Assembly: GCA_016710065.1 (NCBI GenBank)
Contig: JADJLP010000016.1
Coordinates: 1 to 64,000 of the forward strand
Length of the DNA: 64,000 nucleotides
DNA from: Candidatus Ideonella esbjergensis
Lineage (GTDB): Bacteria > Pseudomonadota > Gammaproteobacteria > Burkholderiales > Burkholderiaceae_C
Direction: 5' to 3'
The translations under genes were made by a program, and so were the position numbers. How positions within the stretch are numbered: position 1 is the first letter of the stretch; each line of letters opens with the position of its first letter. The notes beneath the pieces are model-generated. The model was given only the letters and a program-made list of their open reading frames with translations. It did no database searches and was not told the origin of the DNA. Below, piece by piece: positions 56,809 to 64,000 of this stretch.

Positions 56809-57726
56809 ATGGAAAGCGGAACCTTCAGGCCGCGCGGCCGGCACGCCGTGCCGCTGGTGCTGGGTGCGGTGGCGCTGTTCGCGGTGTTCGACAGCACCAT
56901 CAAGATGCTGGGCCAGTTGGCGCCGCTGGTGATGGTGCTGTGGGCACGCTACGCCTTCCAGGTGGGCGTCACCGCCCTCACCGTGTGGCCGCGCCGGGGC
57001 AACGCCCTGTTCACAACCGGCAAGCTCAAGCTGCAAATGCTGCGCGGCCTGTCGCTGCTGAGCATGAGCGCGCTGGCCTTCCTGAGCTTGAGGGTGATGC
57101 CCGTGGGCGAGTTCACCGCCATCATCATGCTCACGCCGCTGCTCATCACCTTCCTGGCCGCCGTGGTGCTGGGCGAGCATGTTTCGGTGCTGCGTTGGGT
57201 GCTGCTGGTGGCGGGGCTGGTGTGCGCCGTGGTGGTGATACGCCCACAAAGCGAAACCGCGGGCGGCCACCTCGACTGGGCCATGTTGCTGCCGCTGCTG
57301 CTGGTGTTGGCCGGCGCGGCTTTCCACACGCTCAGCAGCCGGCTGGCGCGCAGCGAAGACCCCAACACCACCCACGTGTACACCGGCCTGGTGGGGGTCG
57401 TCACGATGTCGGTGTTTCTGCCCTGGCACTGGCAGGCGGTGAGCCCGGGCACCTGGGGCCTGTTGATCCTGGCCGGGGCGCTCAGCTCGGGCGGCCACTA
57501 CATGCTGATCATGGCCTACATGCGCGCCAAGGCGGCCACGCTCACGCCCTACCTGTACTTCCAGATTGCCTTTGCCACGCTGGCCGGCTGGGTGTTCTTC
57601 CAGCATGTGCCAGACCACCTGGCACTGGTGGGCATCGTGGGCATCGCCTTCTGCGGTGCGCTGGGCACCTGGCTCACAGGGCGTGAAGCGCGCGAGGCCC
57701 TTCTGGCGGACGAGGCCAGTGCCTGA
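56806..57726 (+). CDS. EamA/DMT-family transporter
   Basis: Ten hydrophobic segments in 306 aa arranged as two EamA repeats (first: LFAVFDSTIKMLGQLAP; second: LAGAAFHTLSSRLAR) mark a drug/metabolite transporter. Substrate unknown. The ATG at 56806 (or 56809) overlaps the stop of the tetR remnant. The 3' end overlaps the convergent histidine phosphatase gene by about 50 bp. Confidence 0.85.
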   Translation: MMESGTFRPRGRHAVPLVLGAVALFAVFDSTIKMLGQLAPLVMVLWARYAFQVGVTALTVWPRRGNALFTTGKLKLQMLRGLSLLSMSALAFLSLRVMPVGEFTAIIMLTPLLITFLAAVVLGEHVSVLRWVLLVAGLVCAVVVIRPQSETAGGHLDWAMLLPLLLVLAGAAFHTLSSRLARSEDPNTTHVYTGLVGVVTMSVFLPWHWQAVSPGTWGLLILAGALSSGGHYMLIMAYMRAKAATLTPYLYFQIAFATLAGWVFFQHVPDHLALVGIVGIAFCGALGTWLTGREAREALLADEASA

Positions 57727-58267
57727 CCAGGAACTCGGCATTGCCCAGCCGCGGCGCGTCGAAGAATTCTGCCTCGCAGAGGCCATCCAGCAGATAGCGC
57801 AGGGCGCGGATCACAAAGCCATGCACGCACAGCAGCAGCACTTCGTGCTCACCATGGCTCGCCTGCAATTCAGCGACCACGGCCGACACCCGCTGTACCA
57901 CTTGGCGTGTGGTTTCACCGCTGGGGGGCGGCGTGTCCCAGGCGGTGATGATGCCGGCCTGCCACAGCGCGGGGTAGCGCTGCGCCACCTGGGGCAGGGT
58001 GAGCCCTTCGAACTCGCCGAAATCGCGCTCGCGCAACCCGGGCATCACCGTCACCTTCAGGCCACGCGCCTGCGCCACCGTCAGCGCGGTTTGCAGGGTG
58101 CGCTGCTGTGGCGAGCTGACGATGTGGGTGATGTCGCCCGGCAGCGCCTGGGCCAGCCGGCGCGCCTGCGTCATGCCGGCGTGGTTCAAAGGCAAGTTGC
58201 TGCTGCCCTGGTAGCGCTCGTCAACGTTGAGATCGGTCTCGCCATGCCGGGCCAGGTAGAGCTTCAT
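57674..58267 (-). CDS. histidine phosphatase family protein
   Basis: A 197-aa phosphoglycerate-mutase-fold phosphatase. The catalytic RHG motif is in MKLYLARHGETDLN (residues 7-9), followed by SSPQQRTLQTA, LRERDFGEFEG and the second catalytic His in LLLCVHGFVIRAL. The Start ATG 58267 matches the conserved beginning. The sequence resembles alpha-ribazole or broad-specificity phosphatases; substrate not decided. Confidence 0.88.
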   Translation of the reverse strand: MKLYLARHGETDLNVDERYQGSSNLPLNHAGMTQARRLAQALPGDITHIVSSPQQRTLQTALTVAQARGLKVTVMPGLRERDFGEFEGLTLPQVAQRYPALWQAGIITAWDTPPPSGETTRQVVQRVSAVVAELQASHGEHEVLLLCVHGFVIRALRYLLDGLCEAEFFDAPRLGNAEFLVRHWPRPPEGPRALHAL

Positions 58268-58366
58268 GGGGCCAGCATAGCGCTCCTGGCGCGGCATGCC
58301 GGTGACGCCATGTCAATCACACAGGTTTGCCGAATCTGGCTTCACGGCTTGGGCTACGCTGCGCCC

Positions 58367-58645
58367 ATGACCACCCGCGCGCCCCACCAGGCACCAGCCA
58401 CCCGCCAGAGCGTGGCGCGGCCGCGCGTTGACGCCCAGCGTTGCACGGGCTGCGGCCGTTGCGTGGCCGCCTGTGAGCCGCATGTGCTGAGCCTGGAAAC
58501 CCTGCACTGGAAGAAGACGGCTGTGCTGCACGCGCCCGAGGCTTGCACAGGCTGCGCTGCTTGCTGGGTGGTCTGCCCATTCGATGCCGTCCGGATGTTG
58601 AAGCCGGCTGTGGCCGAGGCTCGGCCAGCAAGGCCGCTGCGCTGA
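58367..58645 (+). CDS. 2[4Fe-4S] ferredoxin-type protein
   Basis: A 92-aa protein with two cluster-binding motifs, CTGCGRCVAACEP and CTGCAACWVVCPF, the bacterial-type 2[4Fe-4S] arrangement. A short basic N-terminus precedes the first motif. Start ATG 58367 (MTTRAPHQAP). It probably carries electrons in the cytoplasm. It is divergent from the phosphatase gene and next to a tetR remnant; the nearby cysI sulfite reductase could be a partner but is not adjacent. Confidence 0.8.
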   Translation: MTTRAPHQAPATRQSVARPRVDAQRCTGCGRCVAACEPHVLSLETLHWKKTAVLHAPEACTGCAACWVVCPFDAVRMLKPAVAEARPARPLR

Positions 58646-58719
58646 AGCGCTCGGGCCCTTGCGCTGTGCCAGCACCGGCGAGATGCTGAACATGGGCATG
58701 GCTGCGAACACGGCTGGGC

Positions 58720-59080
58720 AGGTTGCCGAACACCAGCACCACCATCAGTGCCAACTGGCCTCAGTGGCGCACGTGCTTCACGATCATCTCGACGATGCTT
58801 TCGCGGCGCGCGACAAATCGGGGTTGCCCGGCTGGTGGTCGCAGGTGAAGCCCACCAAAGTGCGCAGCGCACGTTCGGGCTCCATTTTCTCCAGCCTCAG
58901 CTCGGCCTCGATGCGGCGGTTGCGCGAATGGGCACCTTGCAGCACGCGGATGTACAGCCCATCCTTGCTGCTGAAGTAGCAGTAGCAGATCTCCAAATGA
59001 TGGTGCAGGTGGGCACGGCGATCTCGTCGATGCGCGCGGCCGCGCCGGTGTCTCTTGTCCAGGCTGGTTCATTGGAGTTC
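58720..59080 (-). pseudogene. second TetR-family remnant
   Basis: A minus-strand frame contains YCYFSSKDGLYIRVLQGAHS, the end of a TetR helix-turn-helix, followed by AELRLEKMEPERALRTLVGFTCDHQPGNPDL, the first helices of the ligand domain. The sequence then shifts frame (ESIVEMIVKHVRH) and ends. The upstream half of the DNA-binding domain is not readable. This copy keeps part of what the remnant at 56277 lacks, but the two are different genes. Inactive as drawn. Confidence 0.6.
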
Positions 59081-59114
59081 GAGGCATACGCCTGCCGGGG
59101 CCTGCAAAGCCAGC

Positions 59115-60056
59115 TCAGCGTGACAGAGACAGGATCTTGCCGCGAATGGCCGGCAAGGCCGCCAGCGCCGCCTCGCGACCCGACTGCACCGCCTTCATGC
59201 GGGCCGTGAAGTCGGCACTGGAGACACCCACCAAGCTTGGGCGCAGCACCACGTCGGCGTCCTTCAGCTCCCAGCGGTTGATGCTGCGGCCCATGATGGC
59301 CACCGTTTGCAGCAGGATGTGGAAGGAGTCGCCCGTGGATTCGGGGTTGGGTGGCGTGGAGATGTCCACGGCGATCACCATCTCGGCCCCCATTTCGCGG
59401 GCAAAGCGAACCGGCACGGGCGAGACCAGGCCGCCGTCCACGTATTCGCGCCCGCCCATCTTCACGGGTTGGAACACGGCTGGCACGGCGCTGGACGCAC
59501 GCACCGCCGCGCCGATGTCGCCGCGCTGGAACAGGATGGGCTGACCATCGGCCAGATCGGTGGCCACGATGCCCAGCGGCATCTTGGTCTGCTCGATGGT
59601 CAAGCCGCTGGTCTGGGCCCGTACGTACTTGGCCAGCAACTCGCCCTTGATCAGGCCACGGCCGGGGAACGACCAGTCGGTGAGTGCGGATTCGTCCATG
59701 CCCTGGGCCAGGGTGGCCAGTTCGTTGCCGCTCTTGCCGCTGGCGTACAGCGCCGCCACCAGGCTGCCAGCCGAGGTGCCCACCACCAGTTGGGGCTTGA
59801 TACCGGCTTCCTCCATCACCTGGATCACGCCGATGTGGGCAAAGCCACGCGCCGCACCGCCCCCCAGGGCCAGGCCGATGCGGGGCGGGCGCGGCACCAC
59901 CGCAGGTTTGACAACGACGGGCGGTGGCTCGGCGGGCTTGCTGGCCACCACCGGCGGCGGGGTTTGGCAGGCGGCCAGCATGGCGGCAGCTCCCAGAGCG
60001 GCCAGCAGGCTGCGGCGACGGGGAACCGGGATTTCTGGCAAGAGGCGGGTCAGCAT
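59115..60056 (-). CDS. patatin-like phospholipase lipoprotein
   Basis: The 313-aa protein has a lipoprotein signal (LLAALGAAAMLAAC, lipobox LAAC near residue 30), a Pro-rich linker and a patatin domain. That domain shows the oxyanion loop LALGGGAARGFAHIG, nucleophile elbow VGTSAGS and catalytic Asp in YVDGGLV. It is an RssA-like serine lipase/esterase anchored in an envelope membrane. Start ATG 60056; the GTG at 60083 is also in frame. Divergent from cysI. Confidence 0.88.
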   Translation of the reverse strand: MLTRLLPEIPVPRRRSLLAALGAAAMLAACQTPPPVVASKPAEPPPVVVKPAVVPRPPRIGLALGGGAARGFAHIGVIQVMEEAGIKPQLVVGTSAGSLVAALYASGKSGNELATLAQGMDESALTDWSFPGRGLIKGELLAKYVRAQTSGLTIEQTKMPLGIVATDLADGQPILFQRGDIGAAVRASSAVPAVFQPVKMGGREYVDGGLVSPVPVRFAREMGAEMVIAVDISTPPNPESTGDSFHILLQTVAIMGRSINRWELKDADVVLRPSLVGVSSADFTARMKAVQSGREAALAALPAIRGKILSLSR

Positions 60057-60108
60057 GGCCGCAATTCTAGAAGGGCCGTCCACTTGAACCTGTCTTAATT
60101 CCAGATCG

Positions 60109-60131
60109 ACATAAGCATCTGATATTTATGT
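60109..60131 (+). promoter_or_regulatory. candidate LysR/CysB-type box upstream of cysI
   Basis: Inverted repeat ACATAA-N11-TTATGT in an AT-rich region, 63 bp before the cysI start. A T-N11-A dyad is the hallmark of LysR-type regulator sites, and CysB (LysR-type) usually activates sulfate assimilation genes. Confidence 0.45.
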
Positions 60132-60194
60132 TCTTTCCATGCATATGCAGTTTCCCTAGAGTCCGCTCCTGCCTTCATCGCGCCGGTCAACCCC

Positions 60195-61925
60195 ATGTAC
60201 ACCTACACCTCCTTCGACCGCCAGTTCGTCCGCCAACGTGCCGCGCAATTCCGCGACCAGTTGCAGCGCCACCTTGCTGGCACGCTGCCGGACGAGGACT
60301 TTCGCCCCTGGCGTCTGCAGAACGGCTGGTATGTGCAACGCCACGCGCCCATGCTGCGGGTGGCCGTGCCCTATGGCGAGGTGGCCAGCCGGCAACTGCG
60401 CCAATTGGCCGCGATCGCGCGCGAGAACGACCGCGGCTTTGGCCACTTCACCACGCGCCAGAACCTGCAGTTCAACTGGATTCCCCTGCCCCAGGCAGCC
60501 GACGTGATGGACAAGCTGGCCGAGGTGGACATGCACGGCATCCAGACCAGCGGCAACTGCATCCGCAACATCACCACCGACGCGCTGGCCGGCATTGCCC
60601 CCGACGAGGCGGTGGATCCGCGCCCCTATGCCGAGATCTTGCGGCAATGGAGCACGCTGCACCCCGAGTTCGCCTTCCTGCCACGCAAATTCAAGATCGC
60701 CATCACCGGCGCCGCCGAAGACCGCGCTGCCATCGCCTGGCACGACGTGGGCCTGCAGTTGCTGAAGAACGGGGCGGGTGAAGTCGGCTTCAAGGTGCTA
60801 GTGGGCGGCGGCATGGGCCGCACTCCCATCGTGGCCAGCGAGATCAACGCCTTCGTGCCCTGGCAGCAGATCCTGGTGTACCTGGAAGCCATCGTGCGCG
60901 TGTACAACCGCTTCGGCCGACGCGACAACGCCTACAAGGCCCGCATCAAGATTCTAGTGAAGGCCGAGGGCCAGAAGTTCTTCGACGCGGTGAATGCCGA
61001 GTTCACAAAGATCCTCGACAACGACGTGGACGGCCGCGAGCACATCATCCCGGTCTCGGAACTGGAACGTGTGGAACGCAGCTTCGTGGTGCCCGCCGGG
61101 GTGCGCCCCGCCACCAGCGGCTACAACCCCCACCGCACCGGCCCGGCGCCCCAGGCCTTCCTGCGCTGGCTGGAGCGCAATGTGCGCGGCCACAAGGTGC
61201 CGGGCTACCGCGCCGTCACGCTCTCGCTCAAACGCGCGGGCCAGGCCCCTGGTGACGTGACGGCCGACCAGATGGACGCCGCCGCCACGCTGTCTGACCG
61301 CTACTCGCTGGGCGAGCTGCGCGTCACCCACGACCAGAACCTGGTGCTGCCCTGGGTGCGCGAGGCCGACCTGCTGGCCGTGTGGCACGCCGCCAAGGAC
61401 GCTGGCTTTGCCACCCCCAACATTGGCCTGCTGACCGACATGATCGTCTGCCCCGGCGGCGATTTCTGTGCCCTGGCCAATGCCCGCTCCATCCCAGTGG
61501 CCGAGAGCATCACCGAACGCTTCAACGATCTGGATGCGCTCTACGACCTGGGCGACATCGACCTGCACATGAGCGGCTGCATGAACAGCTGCGGCCACCA
61601 CCACACCGGCCACATCGGCATCCTCGGCATCGACAAGGACGGCGACGAGTGGTACCAGGTCTCGGTGGGCGGCTCGGACGGCTCGCTGATCAGCGGCGCC
61701 TCGCTGCCCGGCAAGGTCATTGGCCCGGCCTTCGCGGCCGATGAAGTGGCCGATGTGATCGAGGCCCTGGTCGACACCTACCGCCGCGAACGCGCCGCCG
61801 GCGAGTTGTTCATCGACACCGTGCGCCGCATTGGCATCGCACCGCTGCGCGCGGCCGCCGATGCCGTGCGCCAGGCCACGGCTGCCCAACCTCAGAACCT
61901 TGCCGAGACTGCGGATGCCGTTTGA
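60195..61925 (+). CDS. cysI: sulfite reductase hemoprotein (nitrite/sulfite reductase)
   Basis: Reduces sulfite to sulfide using siroheme and a [4Fe-4S] cluster. 576 aa. The siroheme/substrate-binding stretch (GHFTTRQNLQFNWIPL) and the cluster cysteines (DMIVCPGGDFCALANA and MSGCMNSCGHHHTGHIG, giving C-x5-C and C-x3-C) are all present, as are both ferredoxin-like half domains. Start ATG 60195 follows CGGTCAACCCC. It heads the cys cluster with DUF934, cysH and cobA, which supplies precorrin-2 for siroheme. Confidence 0.93.
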   Translation: MYTYTSFDRQFVRQRAAQFRDQLQRHLAGTLPDEDFRPWRLQNGWYVQRHAPMLRVAVPYGEVASRQLRQLAAIARENDRGFGHFTTRQNLQFNWIPLPQAADVMDKLAEVDMHGIQTSGNCIRNITTDALAGIAPDEAVDPRPYAEILRQWSTLHPEFAFLPRKFKIAITGAAEDRAAIAWHDVGLQLLKNGAGEVGFKVLVGGGMGRTPIVASEINAFVPWQQILVYLEAIVRVYNRFGRRDNAYKARIKILVKAEGQKFFDAVNAEFTKILDNDVDGREHIIPVSELERVERSFVVPAGVRPATSGYNPHRTGPAPQAFLRWLERNVRGHKVPGYRAVTLSLKRAGQAPGDVTADQMDAAATLSDRYSLGELRVTHDQNLVLPWVREADLLAVWHAAKDAGFATPNIGLLTDMIVCPGGDFCALANARSIPVAESITERFNDLDALYDLGDIDLHMSGCMNSCGHHHTGHIGILGIDKDGDEWYQVSVGGSDGSLISGASLPGKVIGPAFAADEVADVIEALVDTYRRERAAGELFIDTVRRIGIAPLRAAADAVRQATAAQPQNLAETADAV

Positions 61926-61938
61926 GGGCTCGTTCGTC

Positions 61939-61999
61939 ATTCCCGCGAAGGCGGGAATCCACGGCGTGCCACCACATGGATTCCCGCCTTCGCGGGAAC
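61939..61999. repeat. REP-like palindromic element
   Basis: Two inverted copies of the motif attcccgcgaaggcgggaat (61940-61959 and, complementary, 61980-61999) are each self-complementary (cccgc/gcggg) and also pair with each other, giving a long hairpin in the 123-bp gap between cysI and the DUF934 gene. This is a dispersed intergenic repeat type common in beta- and gammaproteobacteria. It may attenuate or stabilise the transcript. Confidence 0.75.
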
Positions 62000-62048
62000 G
62001 CCGAGGTTCGGCTTGTTTTGTTTCCTGAGAGACCCAAAGGTTGACACC

Positions 62049-62537
62049 ATGAAGTTCATCGACAGCCACACCGACAGCTGGCACAGCGTGGGCGGCGAAG
62101 ACGGCCCCGACATGCACCCCAAGCCGCAGCCGCAGCGTCTGCTGACGCTGGAGCAGTGGCACGCGGTGCGTGACACCTGGCCGGCCAATCTGCCCGTGGG
62201 CGTGGCCCTGGCCAACACCGTGGACGTGGAAGCGCTGGCCCCCGACCTGGGCCGCATCGCCCTGGTGGTGCTGCAGTTCCCCAAGTGGACCGACGGCCGC
62301 GCCTACAGCCAAGGGCATGTGCTGCGCTCGCGCCTGCGCTACCGTGGCGAGGTGCGAGCCACCGGCGACGTGCTGGTGGACATGCTGCCCTTGCTCGCTC
62401 GCACCGGCATCGACGCCGTGCAACTGCGCCATGACCAGAACGAAGTGGCCGCGCGCCGCGTGCTGGGCCTGGTCACCGACCATTACCAGGGCGATGTGGT
62501 GCAGACCCGTCCGCTGTTCTCACGCGTGGTGGCCTGA
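62049..62537 (+). CDS. DUF934 protein of the sulfate assimilation cluster
   Basis: The 162-aa protein has the DUF934 core (GVALANTVDVEALAPDLGRIALVVLQFPKWTDGRAYSQ and LRYRGEVRATGDVLVDMLPLL). Such proteins lie between cysI and cysH in many proteobacteria and are often annotated as oxidoreductase-probable or CysX-like helper proteins; the biochemical role is not known. Start ATG 62049. The gap to cysH is 2 bp, so they are co-translated. Confidence 0.88.
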   Translation: MKFIDSHTDSWHSVGGEDGPDMHPKPQPQRLLTLEQWHAVRDTWPANLPVGVALANTVDVEALAPDLGRIALVVLQFPKWTDGRAYSQGHVLRSRLRYRGEVRATGDVLVDMLPLLARTGIDAVQLRHDQNEVAARRVLGLVTDHYQGDVVQTRPLFSRVVA

Positions 62538-62539
62538 AC

Positions 62540-63337
62540 ATGAGCGAGGTTTTCGAACTGCCCGGCATCTCTGGCATCAGCGGCTTGGCAGGCGTCGCCG
62601 CCTCGTCCAGCGCCATCGCTCTGTACGCCCGCCGCACGGCTGGCTTTGAGAATCGCGTGGCCGCCACCCTGGCCCTGCTGAGCCAGGCCGCCGCTGAGCA
62701 CCCCGGCCAGGTGGTGCTGGCCAACAGCCTGGGCGCCGAGGACATGGTGCTCACCGACCTGATTGCGCGCCACCAGTTGCCCATCCGCATCGCCACGCTG
62801 CAAACCGGGGCATTGCATGCCGAAACGCTGGCCCTGGTGCCGCAGATCGAGCAGCGTTATGGCCTGAAGGTGGATCTGTACGCGCCGCCCGAAGAAGCCG
62901 TGGTGCACTTCGTGCGCCAGCACGGCGACAAGGCCATGTACCAGAGCATCGAGCTGCGCAAGGCCTGCTGCCAGGTGCGCAAGCTCGAACCGCTGGGCCG
63001 CATGCTGCAAGGCAACACCGCCTGGGTCACCGGTCTGCGCCGCGAGCAATCTCAAAACCGTGGCGCCATGCCGGCGGTGGAAACCGAACCGAACGGCCGC
63101 GTCAAGTTCAACCCGCTGGTGGATTGGACCTGGACCGACGTGTGGCATTACATTGCCCAGCATGAAGTTCCCTACAACGCCCTGCACGACCAGTTCATGC
63201 CCAGCATCGGCTGCGCCCCCTGCACCCGCGCCATCGCCGTGGGCGAAGAGTTTCGCGCCGGCCGCTGGTGGTGGGAAGACGAAAAGGCCAAGGAGTGCGG
63301 CCTGCATGTTCGCGAGGCGGCCACCAACGCTGCGTGA
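62540..63337 (+). CDS. cysH: adenylyl-sulfate/PAPS reductase
   Basis: Reduces activated sulfate (APS or PAPS) to sulfite. 265 aa. The ATP-pyrophosphatase-like loop is ANSLGAEDMVL. Cysteine pairs RKACCQVRKLEPL and IGCAPCTRAI are the [4Fe-4S]-binding set of APS-preferring enzymes, so APS is the likely substrate. The WTWTDVWHYIAQHEVPYN stretch is family-conserved. A C-terminal catalytic Cys is present in KECGLHV. Start ATG 62540, 2 bp after the DUF934 stop. Confidence 0.93.
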   Translation: MSEVFELPGISGISGLAGVAASSSAIALYARRTAGFENRVAATLALLSQAAAEHPGQVVLANSLGAEDMVLTDLIARHQLPIRIATLQTGALHAETLALVPQIEQRYGLKVDLYAPPEEAVVHFVRQHGDKAMYQSIELRKACCQVRKLEPLGRMLQGNTAWVTGLRREQSQNRGAMPAVETEPNGRVKFNPLVDWTWTDVWHYIAQHEVPYNALHDQFMPSIGCAPCTRAIAVGEEFRAGRWWWEDEKAKECGLHVREAATNAA

Positions 63338-63339
63338 CC

Positions 63340-64000
63340 ATGGCTAAAGGCCGCGTCGTCTTCATCGGCGCAGGCCCCGGCGCCGCCGACCTGATCACCC
63401 TGCGCGGGCTGCGTGCGCTGGCCGACGCCCAGGTGGTGCTGTTCGACGCCCTCACCGACCCGGCCCTGCGCGCGCACGCGCCCCAGGCCGAGTGGGTGGA
63501 CGTGGGCAAGCGCGGCTTCGAGCTCTCCACCGCCCAGGCCCGCATCAACACCCTGCTGGTGCAGTACGCCTCTCAGGGACTGCGCGTGGCCCGCCTCAAG
63601 GGTGGTGACCCCAGCATGTTCGGCCGCCTGGAGGAAGAGCTGTGGGCGCTGGCCGATGCTGGCCTTGCCTACGAGGTCATCCCCGGCATCACCGCTGCGC
63701 TGGCCGCCGCCGCCGCCATGGCCCGCCCGCTCACGCGCCGTGGTGTAGGCCGCAGCCTGGCGCTGTCCACCGCCATGACGGCCGAGCACGAGTTGCAGGC
63801 CTACCGCCGTGCCGACACCGAGGTGTTCTACATGGCCGGGCGCCAACTGGCAGGGCTCTCGAAGCACTTGCTCGACGCCGGATGGCCCGCCGACACGCCA
63901 GTGAGTGTGGTCTCACGCGCCGGTTGGCCCGATCAGCATTGCTCCGACCACACTGTGGCCACCATGGCTGCCACCTGCGCCGAACACGCCGGCCGCCCGG
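63340..64000 (+). CDS. cobA: uroporphyrinogen-III C-methyltransferase (partial, runs off window)
   Basis: SAM-dependent methyltransferase making precorrin-2 for siroheme, the cofactor of CysI. The visible ~220 residues contain VFIGAGPGAADLITLRG (N-terminal SAM-binding motif), RLKGGDPSMFGRLEEEL and YEVIPGITAALAAAA, all SUMT hallmarks. It begins 2 bp after cysH. No CysG dehydrogenase part is visible at the N-terminus, so it is the short CobA form. The C-terminus lies beyond position 64000. Confidence 0.92.
   Translation, partial: MAKGRVVFIGAGPGAADLITLRGLRALADAQVVLFDALTDPALRAHAPQAEWVDVGKRGFELSTAQARINTLLVQYASQGLRVARLKGGDPSMFGRLEEELWALADAGLAYEVIPGITAALAAAAAMARPLTRRGVGRSLALSTAMTAEHELQAYRRADTEVFYMAGRQLAGLSKHLLDAGWPADTPVSVVSRAGWPDQHCSDHTVATMAATCAEHAGRP

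Noticed and set aside
1..64000. tRNA or rRNA genes
   Set aside because: No cloverleaf-like stretch or conserved rRNA segment was recognised on either strand by eye; a covariance-model scan would be needed to exclude them firmly.

Overview
The window is high-GC DNA from a betaproteobacterium, most likely Burkholderiales and close to Comamonadaceae. The signs are the phaC-phaA-phaB order, the cysI-DUF934-cysH-cobA sulfur/siroheme cluster, a pyruvate dehydrogenase operon with a lipoyl domain on E3, and general codon use. This is a family-level inference, not an identification.

Layout. (1) 1-9790 is an accessory island with decaying genes. It holds unrecognised fragments (1-1600), a broken AAA_13/PrrC-like ABC-type ATPase gene interrupted by an IS1380-family element (1740-5977), a remnant on the minus strand (about 6000-6385), and an apparently intact two-gene minus-strand operon. 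That operon encodes an unknown 339-aa protein and a ScoMcrA-head/DUF3883 protein, and looks like a restriction or defence module. A small orphan ORF, a CcdA antitoxin tail and three pairs of about 17-bp boxes follow. The boxes look like transposon-end (TnsB-type) binding sites. The island runs directly into a truncated, decayed comEC.
(2) 9790-19975 is chromosomal: ridA (frameshifted), dsbB, a UbiH/UbiM-type hydroxylase, the polyhydroxyalkanoate operon phaCAB, a small membrane protein, pgeF, a glutathione-type isomerase with a fumarylpyruvate/fumarylacetoacetate hydrolase, and a NUDIX hydrolase.
(3) 20020-40032 is a complete Lap-type biofilm adhesin system. It comprises the type I secretion ATPase (lapB) and membrane fusion protein (lapC), and a ~2780-aa adhesin with an N-terminal retention module, a PAAG LapG-type cleavage site, nine near-identical 309-bp repeats, a vWA domain and an RTX/T1SS C-terminus. 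A free-standing ORF that is only a T1SS signal domain follows. On the other strand lie the c-di-GMP receptor lapD and the protease lapG (frameshifted just before its catalytic Cys). A TolC-type outer-membrane protein, a TPR protein and an L,D-transpeptidase complete the locus, and these last three share one NTF2-like C-terminal domain.
(4) 40045-49659 holds the pyruvate dehydrogenase operon aceE-aceF-lpdA and a divergent PAS sensor kinase/FixJ-type regulator pair.
(5) 49755-64000 holds folD, the prlC-type M3 peptidase, a periplasmic glutaredoxin-like protein, an MFS transporter, rmuC, two ruined tetR genes, an EamA transporter, a histidine phosphatase, a ferredoxin, a patatin lipoprotein and the assimilatory sulfate reduction genes cysI-DUF934-cysH-cobA (cut by the window end).

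Several otherwise healthy genes (ridA, the adhesin, lapG, the sensor kinase, the IS transposase) each carry one 1-nt indel, mostly in short homopolymers. Sequencing error is a serious alternative to true pseudogenisation for these. The decay in comEC, the AAA gene and the tetR remnants involves several lesions or deletions and looks real. No rRNA, tRNA or CRISPR array was seen.
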